64,000 nt of DNA, from positions 578,277-642,276 of the forward strand of contig NZ_JAJUBB010000001.1 in the NCBI RefSeq assembly GCF_028683135.1, in the 5' to 3' direction. Positions 55,505 through 64,000 of the stretch are shown in pieces. The number at the start of each line of letters is the position of its first letter. Position 1 is the stretch's first letter. The notes beneath the pieces were generated by a model, which did not search any database, was not told where the DNA came from, and saw only the letters and a program-made list of their open reading frames with translations. The translations under genes and the position numbers were made by a program. Source of the DNA: Enterovibrio qingdaonensis. GTDB taxonomy: Bacteria > Pseudomonadota > Gammaproteobacteria > Enterobacterales > Vibrionaceae.

Positions 55505-55761
55505 AAATTGAACACAAATAACTGCTTGTTTTTATTACAGTCCTTTCTTTATCTTTACGGGATTTCGGTCTAAAGAACCAGTGAGAAATGCTGCTATGTT
55601 TCATGAAAAGCTAATGACTCATCATGATTGTGGTTCAATGGTGAACTCCGGCTAAAAATCCTCCAGCACCTGTCGCTCAAGGTTTATACTTATGTAGGCC
55701 AAAAGCTGGGGGTCAGATATCTATAACTCACCTCAGTCATCGCGAGGGGCAGGCAGTTTAC

Positions 55762-55938
55762 ATGAAACTAAAAGTTTTCCGATGGATAATCGTTGTTGTT
55801 TTGGTAATTGGTGCTTTTGTGCTCGGAATAGAATATGAGAAGTTTACAAATTTGAATTCCTGCTTAGATATGGGGGAAAAAACCGCCCAAGGCAGTCACC
55901 GCATTTGCCTCACTCAAGAATCGCTTTCGCACCAATGA
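55762..55938 (+). CDS. Small single-span membrane protein
   Basis: A 58-residue frame: basic start MKLKVFRW, one hydrophobic helix (IIVVVLVIGAFVLG) and a short periplasmic part with two Cys (NSCLDMGEK and RICLTQ) that could form a disulfide. A hairpin terminator lies about 40 bases downstream. I recognise no family, but the layout is that of real small membrane proteins. Confidence 0.5.
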   Translation: MKLKVFRWIIVVVLVIGAFVLGIEYEKFTNLNSCLDMGEKTAQGSHRICLTQESLSHQ

Positions 55939-56275
55939 ATGATTATACCTGCCATCATTGTCGATTTTCCGTTCAATCAGCACACTAAAACCCCTTTTTA
56001 GCGTGTTTTTTTCAGGCTTTTTGACCGTTTTAAAGTAACATATCGACATATGCTATCTGCGATAGCCTATGAGTATTGGGCTTTTCGCGATATAAGATAA
56101 GTCGTGATGTCTTTCTCATAGCGAAAAGCTAATCAAAGCTCGCGATAGGAAATTGGCTTGATGCAACATTGCCACGAAAAGTGGCCTTGTTGAACGTTCT
56201 TAAATATGGCAGCGACAACGTTCCTTACTTCAGAAAGTAGCTTCGTTTTTATCCATCAAAAGTGACGAACCAGAC
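55939..56275. other. Intergenic region before the GAF-GGDEF gene
   Basis: Contains the terminator at 55980-56012 and the presumed promoter of the cyclase gene; no gene was found. Confidence 0.5.
55980..56012 (+). terminator. Hairpin after the small membrane protein
   Basis: CACACTAAAA / TTTTTAGCGTG (one G:U-type mismatch) with a C-rich loop and T-run. Confidence 0.75.
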
Positions 56276-58120
56276 ATGCTGAAAAAACTACTCAAGTCAC
56301 GCCGGAGCATACAGACTCGCGTATCTGTGCTGGTTCTCGGGGTAAGTTTACTGTTTGCGGTTGTATCAGTAAGCGTACAAATGGGCTTGAACTACACCCA
56401 TACCGTAGAGTGGACGACCCAGTCGTTGGAGAAACGCACAGCAAGTGCCGTTTCCGTAATCACATACTCGCTAGAACAGGGCGATTCAGATCTACTCGTT
56501 CAGCAATTGCAGGACCTTGCAAGCACACCTTATGTCAGTAACATTCACTTAATCACAAAAAGTGGTGAAGAGTTCTGGGCCGATAATCTCACTAAGCAAA
56601 AAAGAGCAAGTCAGCACCTAAAATATGATTTGGTGACAAAAGGTGAGGCAATTGGTGACCTCGATATCTACCTCAACTTGAGTGCCGTAGAAGCGGATGC
56701 GCTTAAAAATGCAATCCCTGCAGGCATCATCTACCTGTTTGAGGCCCTGTGCGTTGCTATTTTGTTGCTTCTTGTCTTAAAACGCACCGTTACTAACCGA
56801 ATCAGAGCTCTTGTTGAAAGTGTGGATCGTATCGACCTCGCGCATGTTAGCCGTCTGACTATTCCTCAAACGTTAACAGACAGTAAAGACGAGATCGGGC
56901 AGGTTGCGCGTTCTATACAAAAGCTACACGCCCGTATTCGTGCAGATGTCATCGAAAAGAAACTAAAAGAACGCACGCTAAAACAACACAAATCACTGTT
57001 GGTCGATGAAGTTAATGCTCGCTCATCAGAACTAAAGTGGCAGAGTCAATCAAACAAATTGTTGGCAGATCTCTCTTTGCGTTTGTTGCAATGGCATAAA
57101 GCGGACGTCGAACACGATGTGCGATTGGCCTTTCATCAAATGAGCGCACTGTTGGAAACTGAGCAATTGTTTTGGCTTTCTTTCGACAATGACACGGTCC
57201 GGTACCGAGCCAGTTACCCTCAGCAGATTCCGCTGCCAGATGTTGAACTCGGCGATATGTACAAAATGAAACGCTGGCTATTGAGCTCGCAAGATGTCGC
57301 TCTGGTCGATACCTGCACGCTAGATGCCCATGCGCAAACAGAGCGCGAGTTACTTGAAAACGCAGGGATTCGGAGTATTGCTATTTTTCCGTTGACGGAC
57401 GGAAGAAAAAGCTTTGGTATGATTGCTGCTGCTAACTCAGAGAATCCACTGAATTGGAATGATAACAAACAGCTTCTATTCAAACGCTTTGCAGCCATGC
57501 TGAGCGAACTGACCATTCGTGAACGCGACCACCAAGCAATGACCGAGCTTCAGGAAGAGCTCATTCTGGCAAATGAGCGGCTACGTGTTGAAGCGGAAAC
57601 CGATGAGTTAACCCGACTGTTAAATCGTCGACCATTCAGTCGCCTGCTTAGCGCATCCCTGTATGACGCTGTCGATGATCATTCATCCCTCACTGTGATG
57701 ATGATAGATATCGACCATTTCAAAGCCTACAACGATATCTACGGCCATCTGCAAGGTGATAAGGCGTTGTTGTATGTTTCGAAGGCGATGAGCTTAGTGA
57801 GTAAAGAGTGGAACGCCCCACTTGCACGTTTTGGGGGCGAAGAGTTTGCATTGCTGATACGCGGTAACAATCAAGCTCAAGCTGAACGTATTGCTTGGCA
57901 ACTGTGCCAGAATGTGAGGGATTTGTGTATCCCACATCAAGGCAGCACCAACAGTGGCATCATTACAATCAGTATTGGCGGGATCATTTGCTACCCCGAT
58001 GAAAGCACCAACTCAAACCAACTCTTGGAAATGGCAGATCAATGCCTTTACAAAGCGAAGCGAGCAGGCCGCAATCGCGCTGAATTAAAACATCATCAAG
58101 TCTCAGAACTAAGCTGCTAG
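56276..58120 (+). CDS. HAMP-GAF-GGDEF diguanylate cyclase
   Basis: A 614-residue membrane protein. Two helices (about 17-40 and 148-170) enclose a periplasmic sensor of about 110 residues; a HAMP-like segment (about 170-225), a coiled coil, a GAF domain (about 270-425) and a GGDEF domain (about 450-605) follow. The active loop is RFGGEEF and the metal-binding IDIDHFKAYNDIYGH is intact, so it should produce c-di-GMP. It is the first gene of a block with a glycosyltransferase and atypical regulators, possibly linked to matrix control. Confidence 0.92.
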   Translation: MLKKLLKSRRSIQTRVSVLVLGVSLLFAVVSVSVQMGLNYTHTVEWTTQSLEKRTASAVSVITYSLEQGDSDLLVQQLQDLASTPYVSNIHLITKSGEEFWADNLTKQKRASQHLKYDLVTKGEAIGDLDIYLNLSAVEADALKNAIPAGIIYLFEALCVAILLLLVLKRTVTNRIRALVESVDRIDLAHVSRLTIPQTLTDSKDEIGQVARSIQKLHARIRADVIEKKLKERTLKQHKSLLVDEVNARSSELKWQSQSNKLLADLSLRLLQWHKADVEHDVRLAFHQMSALLETEQLFWLSFDNDTVRYRASYPQQIPLPDVELGDMYKMKRWLLSSQDVALVDTCTLDAHAQTERELLENAGIRSIAIFPLTDGRKSFGMIAAANSENPLNWNDNKQLLFKRFAAMLSELTIRERDHQAMTELQEELILANERLRVEAETDELTRLLNRRPFSRLLSASLYDAVDDHSSLTVMMIDIDHFKAYNDIYGHLQGDKALLYVSKAMSLVSKEWNAPLARFGGEEFALLIRGNNQAQAERIAWQLCQNVRDLCIPHQGSTNSGIITISIGGIICYPDESTNSNQLLEMADQCLYKAKRAGRNRAELKHHQVSELSC

Positions 58121-58138
58121 TGTCTTTTTACTGTAATT

Positions 58139-58156
58139 GCCCCTAATTTTAGGGGC
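58139..58156. terminator. Hairpin after the diguanylate cyclase gene
   Basis: GCCCCTAA-TT-TTAGGGGC, a perfect 8-base-pair stem 19 bases past the stop; no T-run follows, so its strength is uncertain. Confidence 0.5.
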
Positions 58157-58319
58157 TTACGGTGCCACTGTATTTCCTCTAATCAGACCATCTCCGTTAA
58201 GCACGTATTTGTCTCTAATTTCAGAAATTGCCCTTCAAGCAATTGTGCGACTATGACGTCGTACAACTTTGTTCATTGGTCGTGTCCTTTGAGTAACCAA
58301 GAGCTTGGAGTGGTAATTC

Positions 58320-59525
58320 ATGTCGGCTGCATCTACGACGCACATCTGCCATATAGTAAGTACTTACACGGATGATGTGTTAAATCGCCAATTATTGGGC
58401 AATCTCTCTTGCTCACTGTCAAAGAACTTTGAACACACCCTCGTGGTGCTAAGTAAGCCCACACGAGAGCGACTAAATCTCCCCAATGGCGTCAGTTGCA
58501 TTGAGCTCAAGAATACCCGTCCACTTAGTTGGCGTGCGTTTCGTGAATGTGGAAGGGTTCTATCAATTTTAAAACCAGATGTGTGCCATACCTACGGCAA
58601 TACACCGCTAGCTATCCAATGGATGGCCCGTCGTGCTGGTGTTCCTGTCAAATTACACCAAGTGTCACCATTACAAGCTAGTTCTCATTCGAGTTGGCTG
58701 GTAAAAACATTTCTATCCACGCTCTCACACTCTACTGATGTTTTTATTACCGCTTCCTCAGAGACCAAGCGTTGGTTAGAACAAGGCGTCCGTATTCCGC
58801 CAGAACAATGTGAAATCATTCGCCCCGCGATTGATGCCAAACATTTTTGTCCAACGCTCCAAGAAGTAAACCCACTCAAAACCAATTCATTTTTGGGCCA
58901 AATTGCAATTCCTACAAACAAGTTCGTGGTTGGAACGGACATATCGGAACAATGCATTGAGAACCTGATTACGTTGATTGATGAATTCGCGGTCGCCAGC
59001 AAACTTTCTCCGGAATTCAAAACGAACGCAATGTTATTGATCGCAGGTAACGCACGCTATATTCCATTGCTGCGAAAAGAAGTGCAGGCGAGGAATCTCG
59101 ATGAAGACAATGTGCGAATTTTAGGAAGAATTTCCAATATGCGCCTTTTTTACAAAACGATTGATGCGCTGGCCATCCCCGAAGAAATTGATAAGAATGG
59201 CACGCAACCGATAGAAGCGATGTCCATGGCAATTCCAATTATCTCCCTTCGCCCCAGAGCACTGACTAGGCGAAGTGAACACCCTCTAAAATGGACAAAC
59301 AAAAACGGTCATTGCCGCATTCAACATCAGCTACTCGATATTTTTTCCGACATGGGAAAACGGCTGAGACTTGGAAGAGAAGCGCGACTGTATGTGCAGG
59401 AAAAACACTGTATAAAAGAGTTCGAATCCCGATTGCTAGCCCTTTACTTACGGGGCAATCCTTCCGCCAACTCCAACTCGGCAAACACACTACGTTTCGC
59501 TTCCCCATCGTCACGGAATGAATAA
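58320..59525 (+). CDS. Glycosyltransferase (GT4-like)
   Basis: A 401-residue GT-B fold glycosyltransferase. The N-terminal acceptor domain contains THICHIVSTYTDDVLNRQLL and LKPDVCHTYGNTPLAIQW; the C-terminal donor domain has LLIAGNARYIPLLRKE, VRILGRISNMRLFYKTIDAL and the Glu pair region PEEIDKNGTQPIEAMSMAIPII. It probably adds a sugar in cell-surface polysaccharide synthesis. No other glycosyltransferase is nearby, so the main locus is elsewhere. GGAG precedes the ATG. Confidence 0.85.
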   Translation: MSAASTTHICHIVSTYTDDVLNRQLLGNLSCSLSKNFEHTLVVLSKPTRERLNLPNGVSCIELKNTRPLSWRAFRECGRVLSILKPDVCHTYGNTPLAIQWMARRAGVPVKLHQVSPLQASSHSSWLVKTFLSTLSHSTDVFITASSETKRWLEQGVRIPPEQCEIIRPAIDAKHFCPTLQEVNPLKTNSFLGQIAIPTNKFVVGTDISEQCIENLITLIDEFAVASKLSPEFKTNAMLLIAGNARYIPLLRKEVQARNLDEDNVRILGRISNMRLFYKTIDALAIPEEIDKNGTQPIEAMSMAIPIISLRPRALTRRSEHPLKWTNKNGHCRIQHQLLDIFSDMGKRLRLGREARLYVQEKHCIKEFESRLLALYLRGNPSANSNSANTLRFASPSSRNE

Positions 59526-59681
59526 CCAGACTCACTAAAGGTGCTGGTTGCATCGACACTGGGTAAGTGTGAGTTTATCAATAGCAGACAAGCATCACGC
59601 GAAATTGCTTACCCTGATAAATAACACTCAATTGATGAACTATATTTTAGTCATGTATCTCTTAATTGAGGCGTTCACTCC

Positions 59682-60083
59682 ATGAAAATACTCGTCGTTG
59701 ATGATATGACATCAATGCGGCACGTCATGCTAAATCTGTTGCGCAGCATCGGTTACCTTGATTTGGAAGAAGCAACAAATGGATGGCAAGCATTTCAAAT
59801 GCTAAAGAAGAATCCCTACGACCTTTTAATCACCGATTTAAATATGCCTAAGATGGATGGGAAAGAACTGCTTAAAGAAGTACGTGCCGACAAAAAAATT
59901 GCCAATTTGCCGGTTCTGGTCGTCTCATGCGAACAGGATAAAAGCCAGATTCAAAAGCTAATCGATTACCGCGTAAACGGGTTTGTCGTGAAGCCCTTCA
60001 ATGGTGCCACCCTGCAAAAACAGCTTCAACGCATTGAAAAACAGAATCAACAAAGACGGTCAAAACAAGCCGCGGAGAGATAG
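59682..60083 (+). CDS. CheY-like single-domain response regulator
   Basis: A 133-residue receiver with no output domain. Acidic pair D7/D8 (VVDDMTS), phosphoacceptor in LLITDLNMPKMDG, a Ser in place of Thr (VVSCEQD) and Lys in FVVKPF are present, so it can be phosphorylated. The C terminus is a basic Gln-rich tail. It follows the glycosyltransferase by 156 bases and is convergent with the PqqD-like gene. Confidence 0.93.
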   Translation: MKILVVDDMTSMRHVMLNLLRSIGYLDLEEATNGWQAFQMLKKNPYDLLITDLNMPKMDGKELLKEVRADKKIANLPVLVVSCEQDKSQIQKLIDYRVNGFVVKPFNGATLQKQLQRIEKQNQQRRSKQAAER

Positions 60084-60098
60084 GTTCAGGAGGCACAA

Positions 60099-60413
60099 TC
60101 AGTTCCAGCGCACCCCTGCTAATTGAATGATTTCCATCCGTTCCAACTCATGAATTAAACGTCTAGCATATTCAGGTTCACAAACGGACAGTGCTGATAA
60201 CGCTGCCCCTAAAGGCAAGTTTTTCTCAATCAACGAGAGAAATACACTGGTTGCACTATCACAAACCATGACATCCCCCGTTACAGGGCTAAAAACGACG
60301 AGTTGGTCGCCTTTTTCATAACAGCAAACATCTAAAGAAAAATCGTCCGCCAGGCACACTTCAACATCCGCTTTCAGCACCAAATTGTTATCTATCAGCT
60401 CACACATTCTCAT
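60099..60413 (-). CDS. PqqD-like small protein (HPr-rel-A system type)
   Basis: A 104-residue protein. The segment YEKGDQLVVFSPVTGDVMVCD, a helix TSVFLSLIEKN and the C-terminal ELERMEIIQLAG follow the winged-helix pattern of PqqD-type peptide chaperones, closest in my view to the HPr-rel-A group found near polysaccharide and PrsK/PrsR genes. The usual HPr kinase-related partner is not in this window. Start at the ATG after GGAG. It is downstream of the atypical regulator on the same strand. Confidence 0.5.
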   Translation of the reverse strand: MRMCELIDNNLVLKADVEVCLADDFSLDVCCYEKGDQLVVFSPVTGDVMVCDSATSVFLSLIEKNLPLGAALSALSVCEPEYARRLIHELERMEIIQLAGVRWN

Positions 60414-60611
60414 TGTACTACTCCACATGAAGGTGCTGAACTTGGGGATTTCCTGCACGCATTTTTGGTATTAACTGACTGCCTGACAAAATAACGCTGC
60501 GGAAATTCACCGCCTTTTAATAACTCTATACGCTCCTATCACTTATCCTCGCCAAATTTAAGGTTACTTACTGCCGAGTCGCACCCTCAAGACGCGTGGA
60601 GTAGATGCGCG

Positions 60612-61967
60612 TTATCGCTGCAGTGAATATTTCTCGATTAGCGTGTACAACGTAGGACGCGAAACACCTAATAGCGTCGCGGTTTGAGACATATTGCCTT
60701 GAGCCCGAGCAAGTGCTCTTGTCACCGCATGCTTTTCTGCTTCCTCCCTCACCTGGCGGATATTTAACGGCAAACCACTGTCTTTCTTATGATCTTTCGA
60801 TAAAGAAAGATCAACAGCCGTTATCTTATTGCCGTCGGCCATAATCAGTGCCGATTTAATCTTGTTTTGCAATTCGCGTACGTTTCCCGGCCAACTATGA
60901 CTAAGCAGAGCATCAATCGCATCATCGGCAAAACCAGAGATATTTCGGTGCATGGTTTGATTGAATTGAAGCAGAAATGTGCGAGCGAGTAGTAAGATAT
61001 CCTCTCCCCGCTCTCTCAAAGGCGGTATAGATATCATAACATCACTGACTTGCTGCAGAAGGTCCTCTCGAAAGCGCCGTTCTGACACTCGTTGATTGAG
61101 ATCTTGATGGCTGACACTCACCACACGCACATCAATAGGGATTTCTTTTACCGTCCCTATCCGCGTAACAGTTCTCTCTTTTAAACATTTCAAAACAGCG
61201 GCTTGAAGGCTAACGGGCATATCCCCAATTTCATCCAGAAATAAAGTGCCACCATTTGCCGCCTCTATCCTGCCGCGTCGAACATGATGGCTATCTTCCC
61301 CTTGTGTTTCCTGCCCAAACAATTCCGGGCCAAGCCGATGTTCAGGCACTGATGCACAATTCACCGTTACAAACGGTCCCTCACTGCGTGAACTTCTGTC
61401 ATGTATTGCGCGAGCCAACAAAGCTTTGCCAGTGCCACTGTCTCCGGTAATTAATGTATCTACGCCCGATGCTGCTATGCGCTCGACCATACGCATAAGT
61501 TGCACCATTTGAGGACTGCTACCAACAATTGATTCCTCACGTCGTTCAAACGTTTTCAAACGCTCTACGTCGTTCTCTAACCGCACGATGTGTTGCGCAC
61601 GTCGCACCATAAGCCGAAGGAACTCATCACTAAAAGGCCGGTGAATGACATCAAATGCGCCCGATTGCAGTGCCAGAACCCCATCACCATCGGCCTCATT
61701 ATCAACAATAACCAGCACTTTAGTGCGTGGCGAAATAGCATTAAGCTCTTTGACAAGAGAAAGAGCTGACGCATCACATTTACCCACCACCACAATCGAC
61801 GTTAATAGCTCATGCAATGCCTGAGATATATTTGTAAATTGGGCCGTGACTACCGTCGCCTCGCTGTCTAACGCCTGACTCAAGCGTCGTTGTGCCTCCG
61901 GATCATCCTCAATGATGAGCAATGGCCCCAGAATTGAGGGTGCATTGCTCCTTTGGGTTTCAAACAT
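60612..61967 (-). CDS. VpsR/PrsR-like AAA+ regulator with degenerate receiver
   Basis: A 451-residue NtrC-type regulator. The receiver (about 14-130) keeps the acidic pocket (LLIIEDDPE) but lacks the phosphoacceptor: the strand reads SIVVVGKCDAS, and the usual Lys is Arg (IHRPF). The AAA+ domain (about 150-380) has Walker A GDSGTGKALLA, Walker B GGTLFLDEIGD and Arg-finger region FREDLLQQ, but the GAFTGA sigma-54 loop is replaced by QGEDSH after LFGQET. A Fis-type HTH (SQTATLLGVSRPTLYTLIEK) ends it. As in Vibrio VpsR it probably works without phosphorylation and with sigma-70. Confidence 0.9.
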   Translation of the reverse strand: MFETQRSNAPSILGPLLIIEDDPEAQRRLSQALDSEATVVTAQFTNISQALHELLTSIVVVGKCDASALSLVKELNAISPRTKVLVIVDNEADGDGVLALQSGAFDVIHRPFSDEFLRLMVRRAQHIVRLENDVERLKTFERREESIVGSSPQMVQLMRMVERIAASGVDTLITGDSGTGKALLARAIHDRSSRSEGPFVTVNCASVPEHRLGPELFGQETQGEDSHHVRRGRIEAANGGTLFLDEIGDMPVSLQAAVLKCLKERTVTRIGTVKEIPIDVRVVSVSHQDLNQRVSERRFREDLLQQVSDVMISIPPLRERGEDILLLARTFLLQFNQTMHRNISGFADDAIDALLSHSWPGNVRELQNKIKSALIMADGNKITAVDLSLSKDHKKDSGLPLNIRQVREEAEKHAVTRALARAQGNMSQTATLLGVSRPTLYTLIEKYSLQR

Positions 61968-62566
61968 TTTTCCCCCCTTATATTGGGTAAGCCACCTGAT
62001 AGTGAAGCCGTCTCAGGCCAGTTGTGTCTTGTTGTACACAACGGGAAGCAACATGAATGCATCATGTTATTTGCCGTTTTAACGTCAAATCTGTGCGTGG
62101 AGACGACAAAGAAAGCTCGGCACCTCTGAGCTGTCATTTTCTTTACCCACACCAAGATTTTTGAGTCACAGGTGTATTTTCTCTTTGGCAAGCATTTCAT
62201 CGATTGCCAAACAACAATTTTGCTTAATCGATCAATGAAGGAATTTGTCAAAACAGACGTTGTCACCGAATTGGGGTTATCCCCCCTCTCCTTCATCAAA
62301 AGCCAGCAATACGAAATTTAACCAAACGCTGCCCCTATTCGTATCTGCGTTACGACAGTTACCTTAGGTGTCGTTCTTATCATTGCAGTGCATGAGGGCT
62401 ATCCTGCTTAACTTGCCTGCATCGTCATTAAAATAGCAGGGGCATTAGGCGCGAGGTTGGAGCAAAGAAAGGAAATGTGGTCAATTCTTACTTTGTAGGC
62501 ACATTCTCTCTATCAAACGTACCTAACGATGGCGCAGTTGTTTGTTGTCCTTACACGAACCCGCAT
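61968..62566. other. Long intergenic region upstream of the VpsR-like gene
   Basis: No gene is supported in this 599-base stretch; the minus-strand frame at 61880-62299 overlaps the regulator's start and lacks coding character. It contains the regulator's promoter and possibly regulatory sites or a small RNA that cannot be recognised by eye. Confidence 0.5.
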
Positions 62567-63034
62567 TCAGAACGCACTCAGGTTTCTCTCTAGCAAAATG
62601 TCTCTTACATCCATCAATATTTGACCTAACTGGTTCACGCCCTCTCCATTTTCTCCATCTCCCCAAAATGCATCATATTTTGAGTGTTCCACCAGCAAAG
62701 CATCATCCGTAGAAATCAGTGATGACCTCAATACATCGTGTTGTTGAAACTTTTGCTCGACCACATACCGCATAACGTCACAACGGATATCTATCCAATG
62801 GCTATCCATATGCTGCATAAAGTCACGGCTGAGTTTAAACGCTTCATCGGGCGTAGGAGCGTGTCTGATACGTGCTTGAAGAGTAGGAGAACAAAACTTT
62901 TGCGCTTGATAGTAATGTTCCGACGTTAACCAAGTCTCACCATCAATCACTAGCGGCGCAATAAAGAAATTAGACAAGAACCCGAAGGGCTCATTGGGTT
63001 CGTAAAAATGTATTGTTCTTTTAATCATACGCAT
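62567..63034 (-). CDS. NADAR family protein (YbiA-like)
   Basis: A 155-residue NADAR protein. Motifs: IHFYEPNEPFGFLSNFFIAP, TSEHYYQAQKF, the LVEHSKYDAFWGDG active-site stretch and NQLGQILMDVRD. The E. coli relative YbiA is an N-glycosidase acting on early riboflavin intermediates; others remove ADP-ribose from nucleic acids. GAGG lies 4 bases before the first ATG. Confidence 0.93.
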   Translation of the reverse strand: MRMIKRTIHFYEPNEPFGFLSNFFIAPLVIDGETWLTSEHYYQAQKFCSPTLQARIRHAPTPDEAFKLSRDFMQHMDSHWIDIRCDVMRYVVEQKFQQHDVLRSSLISTDDALLVEHSKYDAFWGDGENGEGVNQLGQILMDVRDILLERNLSAF

Positions 63035-63180
63035 ACGACCTCAATTCACTAAGGCTGTCTCTCCTTAATCATATACCGAAACCACCAGTTTGATGCTGAA
63101 TGTCGCTTCCTACTCTGTGCAACTCGCTGTACGCTATTGCAATCATCCAAAGAATGAAGCTAATGGCGAAAAGGAATACA

Positions 63181-63780
63181 GTGAATAAGATTGAAAATGG
63201 AATGCAGTATTATGATGAGGTCTTTTCAAAGCTGACACTTCCAGACAGCCATTTCACTGACATCGAATTTGAAGAGTGTGAATTTAATGACTGTCAGTTT
63301 TCCAGCACGCAATTTCGACAGTGTAAGTTTATCAACTGTACATTCCGCCGTTGCAACTTCAGCATGGCCAAATTTTCTCACACAAGGATGACTGAGCTTG
63401 ATTTCGATGCGTGCAAATTAGTAGGCATTGATTGGACGCTAGCGGATTGGCCGACCTACAGAAAGGATGCGGAAATGACGTTCAAGAACTGTATCTTGAC
63501 CGATGCGAGCTTCTTCGGATTAACCCTGAATGAGCTCCATTGTACAGATTGCAAGCTTCACGATGTCGATTTTCGTGATGGCGACTTCGCAAACTCCACA
63601 CTGACAAACTGTGATTTTACGAATAGCTTGTTTATGCGCACCAATTTAGCGGAAACAGACTTTACTGAGTCTCACAGCTTTTCCATCAATGTATTAGAAA
63701 ACAACGTAAAAGGTGCGACCTTCTCTCGTTATGAAGCTCTTGCGCTTCTAGAAAGCCTGAACATTTCGTTGGTCGACTAA
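63181..63780 (+). CDS. Pentapeptide repeat protein (Qnr-like shape)
   Basis: A 199-residue protein built of A(D/N)LXX-type pentapeptide repeats (FEECEFNDCQF, FRQCKFINCTFRRCNFS, LTNCDFTNSLFMRTNLAETDF). It should form a right-handed beta-helix that mimics DNA. The C-terminal helix EALALLESLNISLV resembles the dimer end of Qnr proteins, which protect gyrase, but a Qnr-type function is not shown. The GTG at 63181 is chosen because AAGGA lies 5 bases upstream; ATG at 63163 is an alternative. Unusually rich in Cys. Confidence 0.85.
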   Translation: MNKIENGMQYYDEVFSKLTLPDSHFTDIEFEECEFNDCQFSSTQFRQCKFINCTFRRCNFSMAKFSHTRMTELDFDACKLVGIDWTLADWPTYRKDAEMTFKNCILTDASFFGLTLNELHCTDCKLHDVDFRDGDFANSTLTNCDFTNSLFMRTNLAETDFTESHSFSINVLENNVKGATFSRYEALALLESLNISLVD

Positions 63781-63791
63781 CATCACGTCCA

Positions 63792-64000
63792 TCAACATCC
63801 CTTTTCAAGAATGTCATTGAGAGCTGATAACCCCGCTTCGATATCTTCAAGAGAACTGTTCCCAATGCCAGCCACCAAACACCGGTGTATCCAATCTGGC
63901 ATCTGGGACAACGTATTGTCATCGCAATAATAATCCAAAGTACGGATGGTAAACCCCTTCTCAGCGAGTGATTTTTTAACATGGTAGGCATCGGGCCCTC
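63792..64000 (-). CDS. MocR/aminotransferase-like protein, C-terminal end (partial)
   Basis: The minus-strand frame is open from the right edge to a TGA at 63792-63794 (about 69 residues). Its end, with AYHVKKSLAEKGFTIRTLDY and CLVAGIGNSSLEDIEAGLSA, resembles the C terminus of PLP-dependent aminotransferase-like domains as in GntR/MocR regulators (motif VAGIGN, then SLEDIEAGL). The DNA-binding domain and PLP Lys would lie outside the window. Confidence 0.55.
   Translation of the reverse strand, partial: GPDAYHVKKSLAEKGFTIRTLDYYCDDNTLSQMPDWIHRCLVAGIGNSSLEDIEAGLSALNDILEKGC

Noticed and set aside
58200-59681. Sigma-54 promoters near the glycosyltransferase and CheY-like genes
   Set aside because: No convincing -24/-12 GG...GC elements could be found by eye.
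61880-62299. 139-codon minus-strand frame upstream of the VpsR-like gene
   Set aside because: It overlaps the regulator's start in another frame, has odd composition and no family resemblance.

Overview
The window is chromosomal DNA from a marine gammaproteobacterium, most likely a member of the Vibrionaceae (a Grimontia/Enterovibrio/Photobacterium-like relative of Vibrio; the genus is inference). The evidence is a set of small families typical of vibrios (DUF3332, DUF2986, DUF5062, DUF3429, a VC1184-type cysteine-desulfurase-like protein), a vibriolysin-type M4 protease with a GlyGly-CTERM tail, YbiT, RimK and enteric-like CodBA, and many diguanylate-cyclase-type signalling proteins. I saw no rRNA, tRNA, CRISPR array, insertion sequence, integrase or prophage. 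Both ends cut a gene: a chemotaxis receptor on the left and a MocR/aminotransferase-like protein on the right.

0-13.5 kb: receptor tail, a GAF protein with a degenerate GGDEF domain, SMR efflux, small vibrio proteins, an M3 oligopeptidase, the ABC-F protein YbiT (TTG start), a periplasmic-binding/degenerate-GGDEF membrane sensor, a LytS/LytTR two-component pair and two envelope proteins. 13.5-16.5 kb: the cytosine salvage operon codBA with a PurR-like box. 16.5-23 kb: a DUF4397 lipoprotein, a chloramphenicol-phosphotransferase-like kinase whose 3' end overlaps an M4 protease gene tail to tail, and a small MscS-type channel. 23-30.4 kb: a complete polyol operon (smoEFGK, mtlK, smoS) and an AraC regulator, closely resembling the alphaproteobacterial sorbitol/mannitol operon. 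30.4-37.8 kb: a mixed accessory stretch (SDR plus cupin, DUF1428, BLUF blue-light sensor, ParB-like mini protein, MarR plus DMT exporter with two palindromic operators, GNATs, a 2OG-oxygenase-like protein).

38.2-40.7 kb: a compact operon of a retropepsin-like protein, RimK (S6 glutamate ligase) and an aspartoacylase/M14-like hydrolase, a plausible set for writing and erasing glutamate tails. 40.9-42.7 kb: a secreted lipase and its dedicated foldase. 43-56 kb: mostly housekeeping and small conserved genes (MTHFR-like, HAD phosphatase, MsrB, an active MASE1-like GGDEF protein, two ASCH-superfamily proteins including YqfB, cysteine-desulfurase-like, FemAB-like and GNAT proteins). 56.2-62 kb: a signalling and surface-polysaccharide-like block: an intact GAF-GGDEF cyclase, a glycosyltransferase, a CheY-like protein, a PqqD-like small protein and a VpsR/PrsR-like AAA+ regulator that has lost both its phosphoacceptor Asp and the GAFTGA loop. 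62.5-64 kb: a NADAR protein, a pentapeptide-repeat protein and the partial MocR-like gene.

Most operons end in clear rho-independent terminators, which are listed. The most unusual items are the rim operon, the degenerate VpsR/PrsR-like regulator and its neighbours, the smo-type polyol operon in a vibrio-like genome, and the paired MarR operators.
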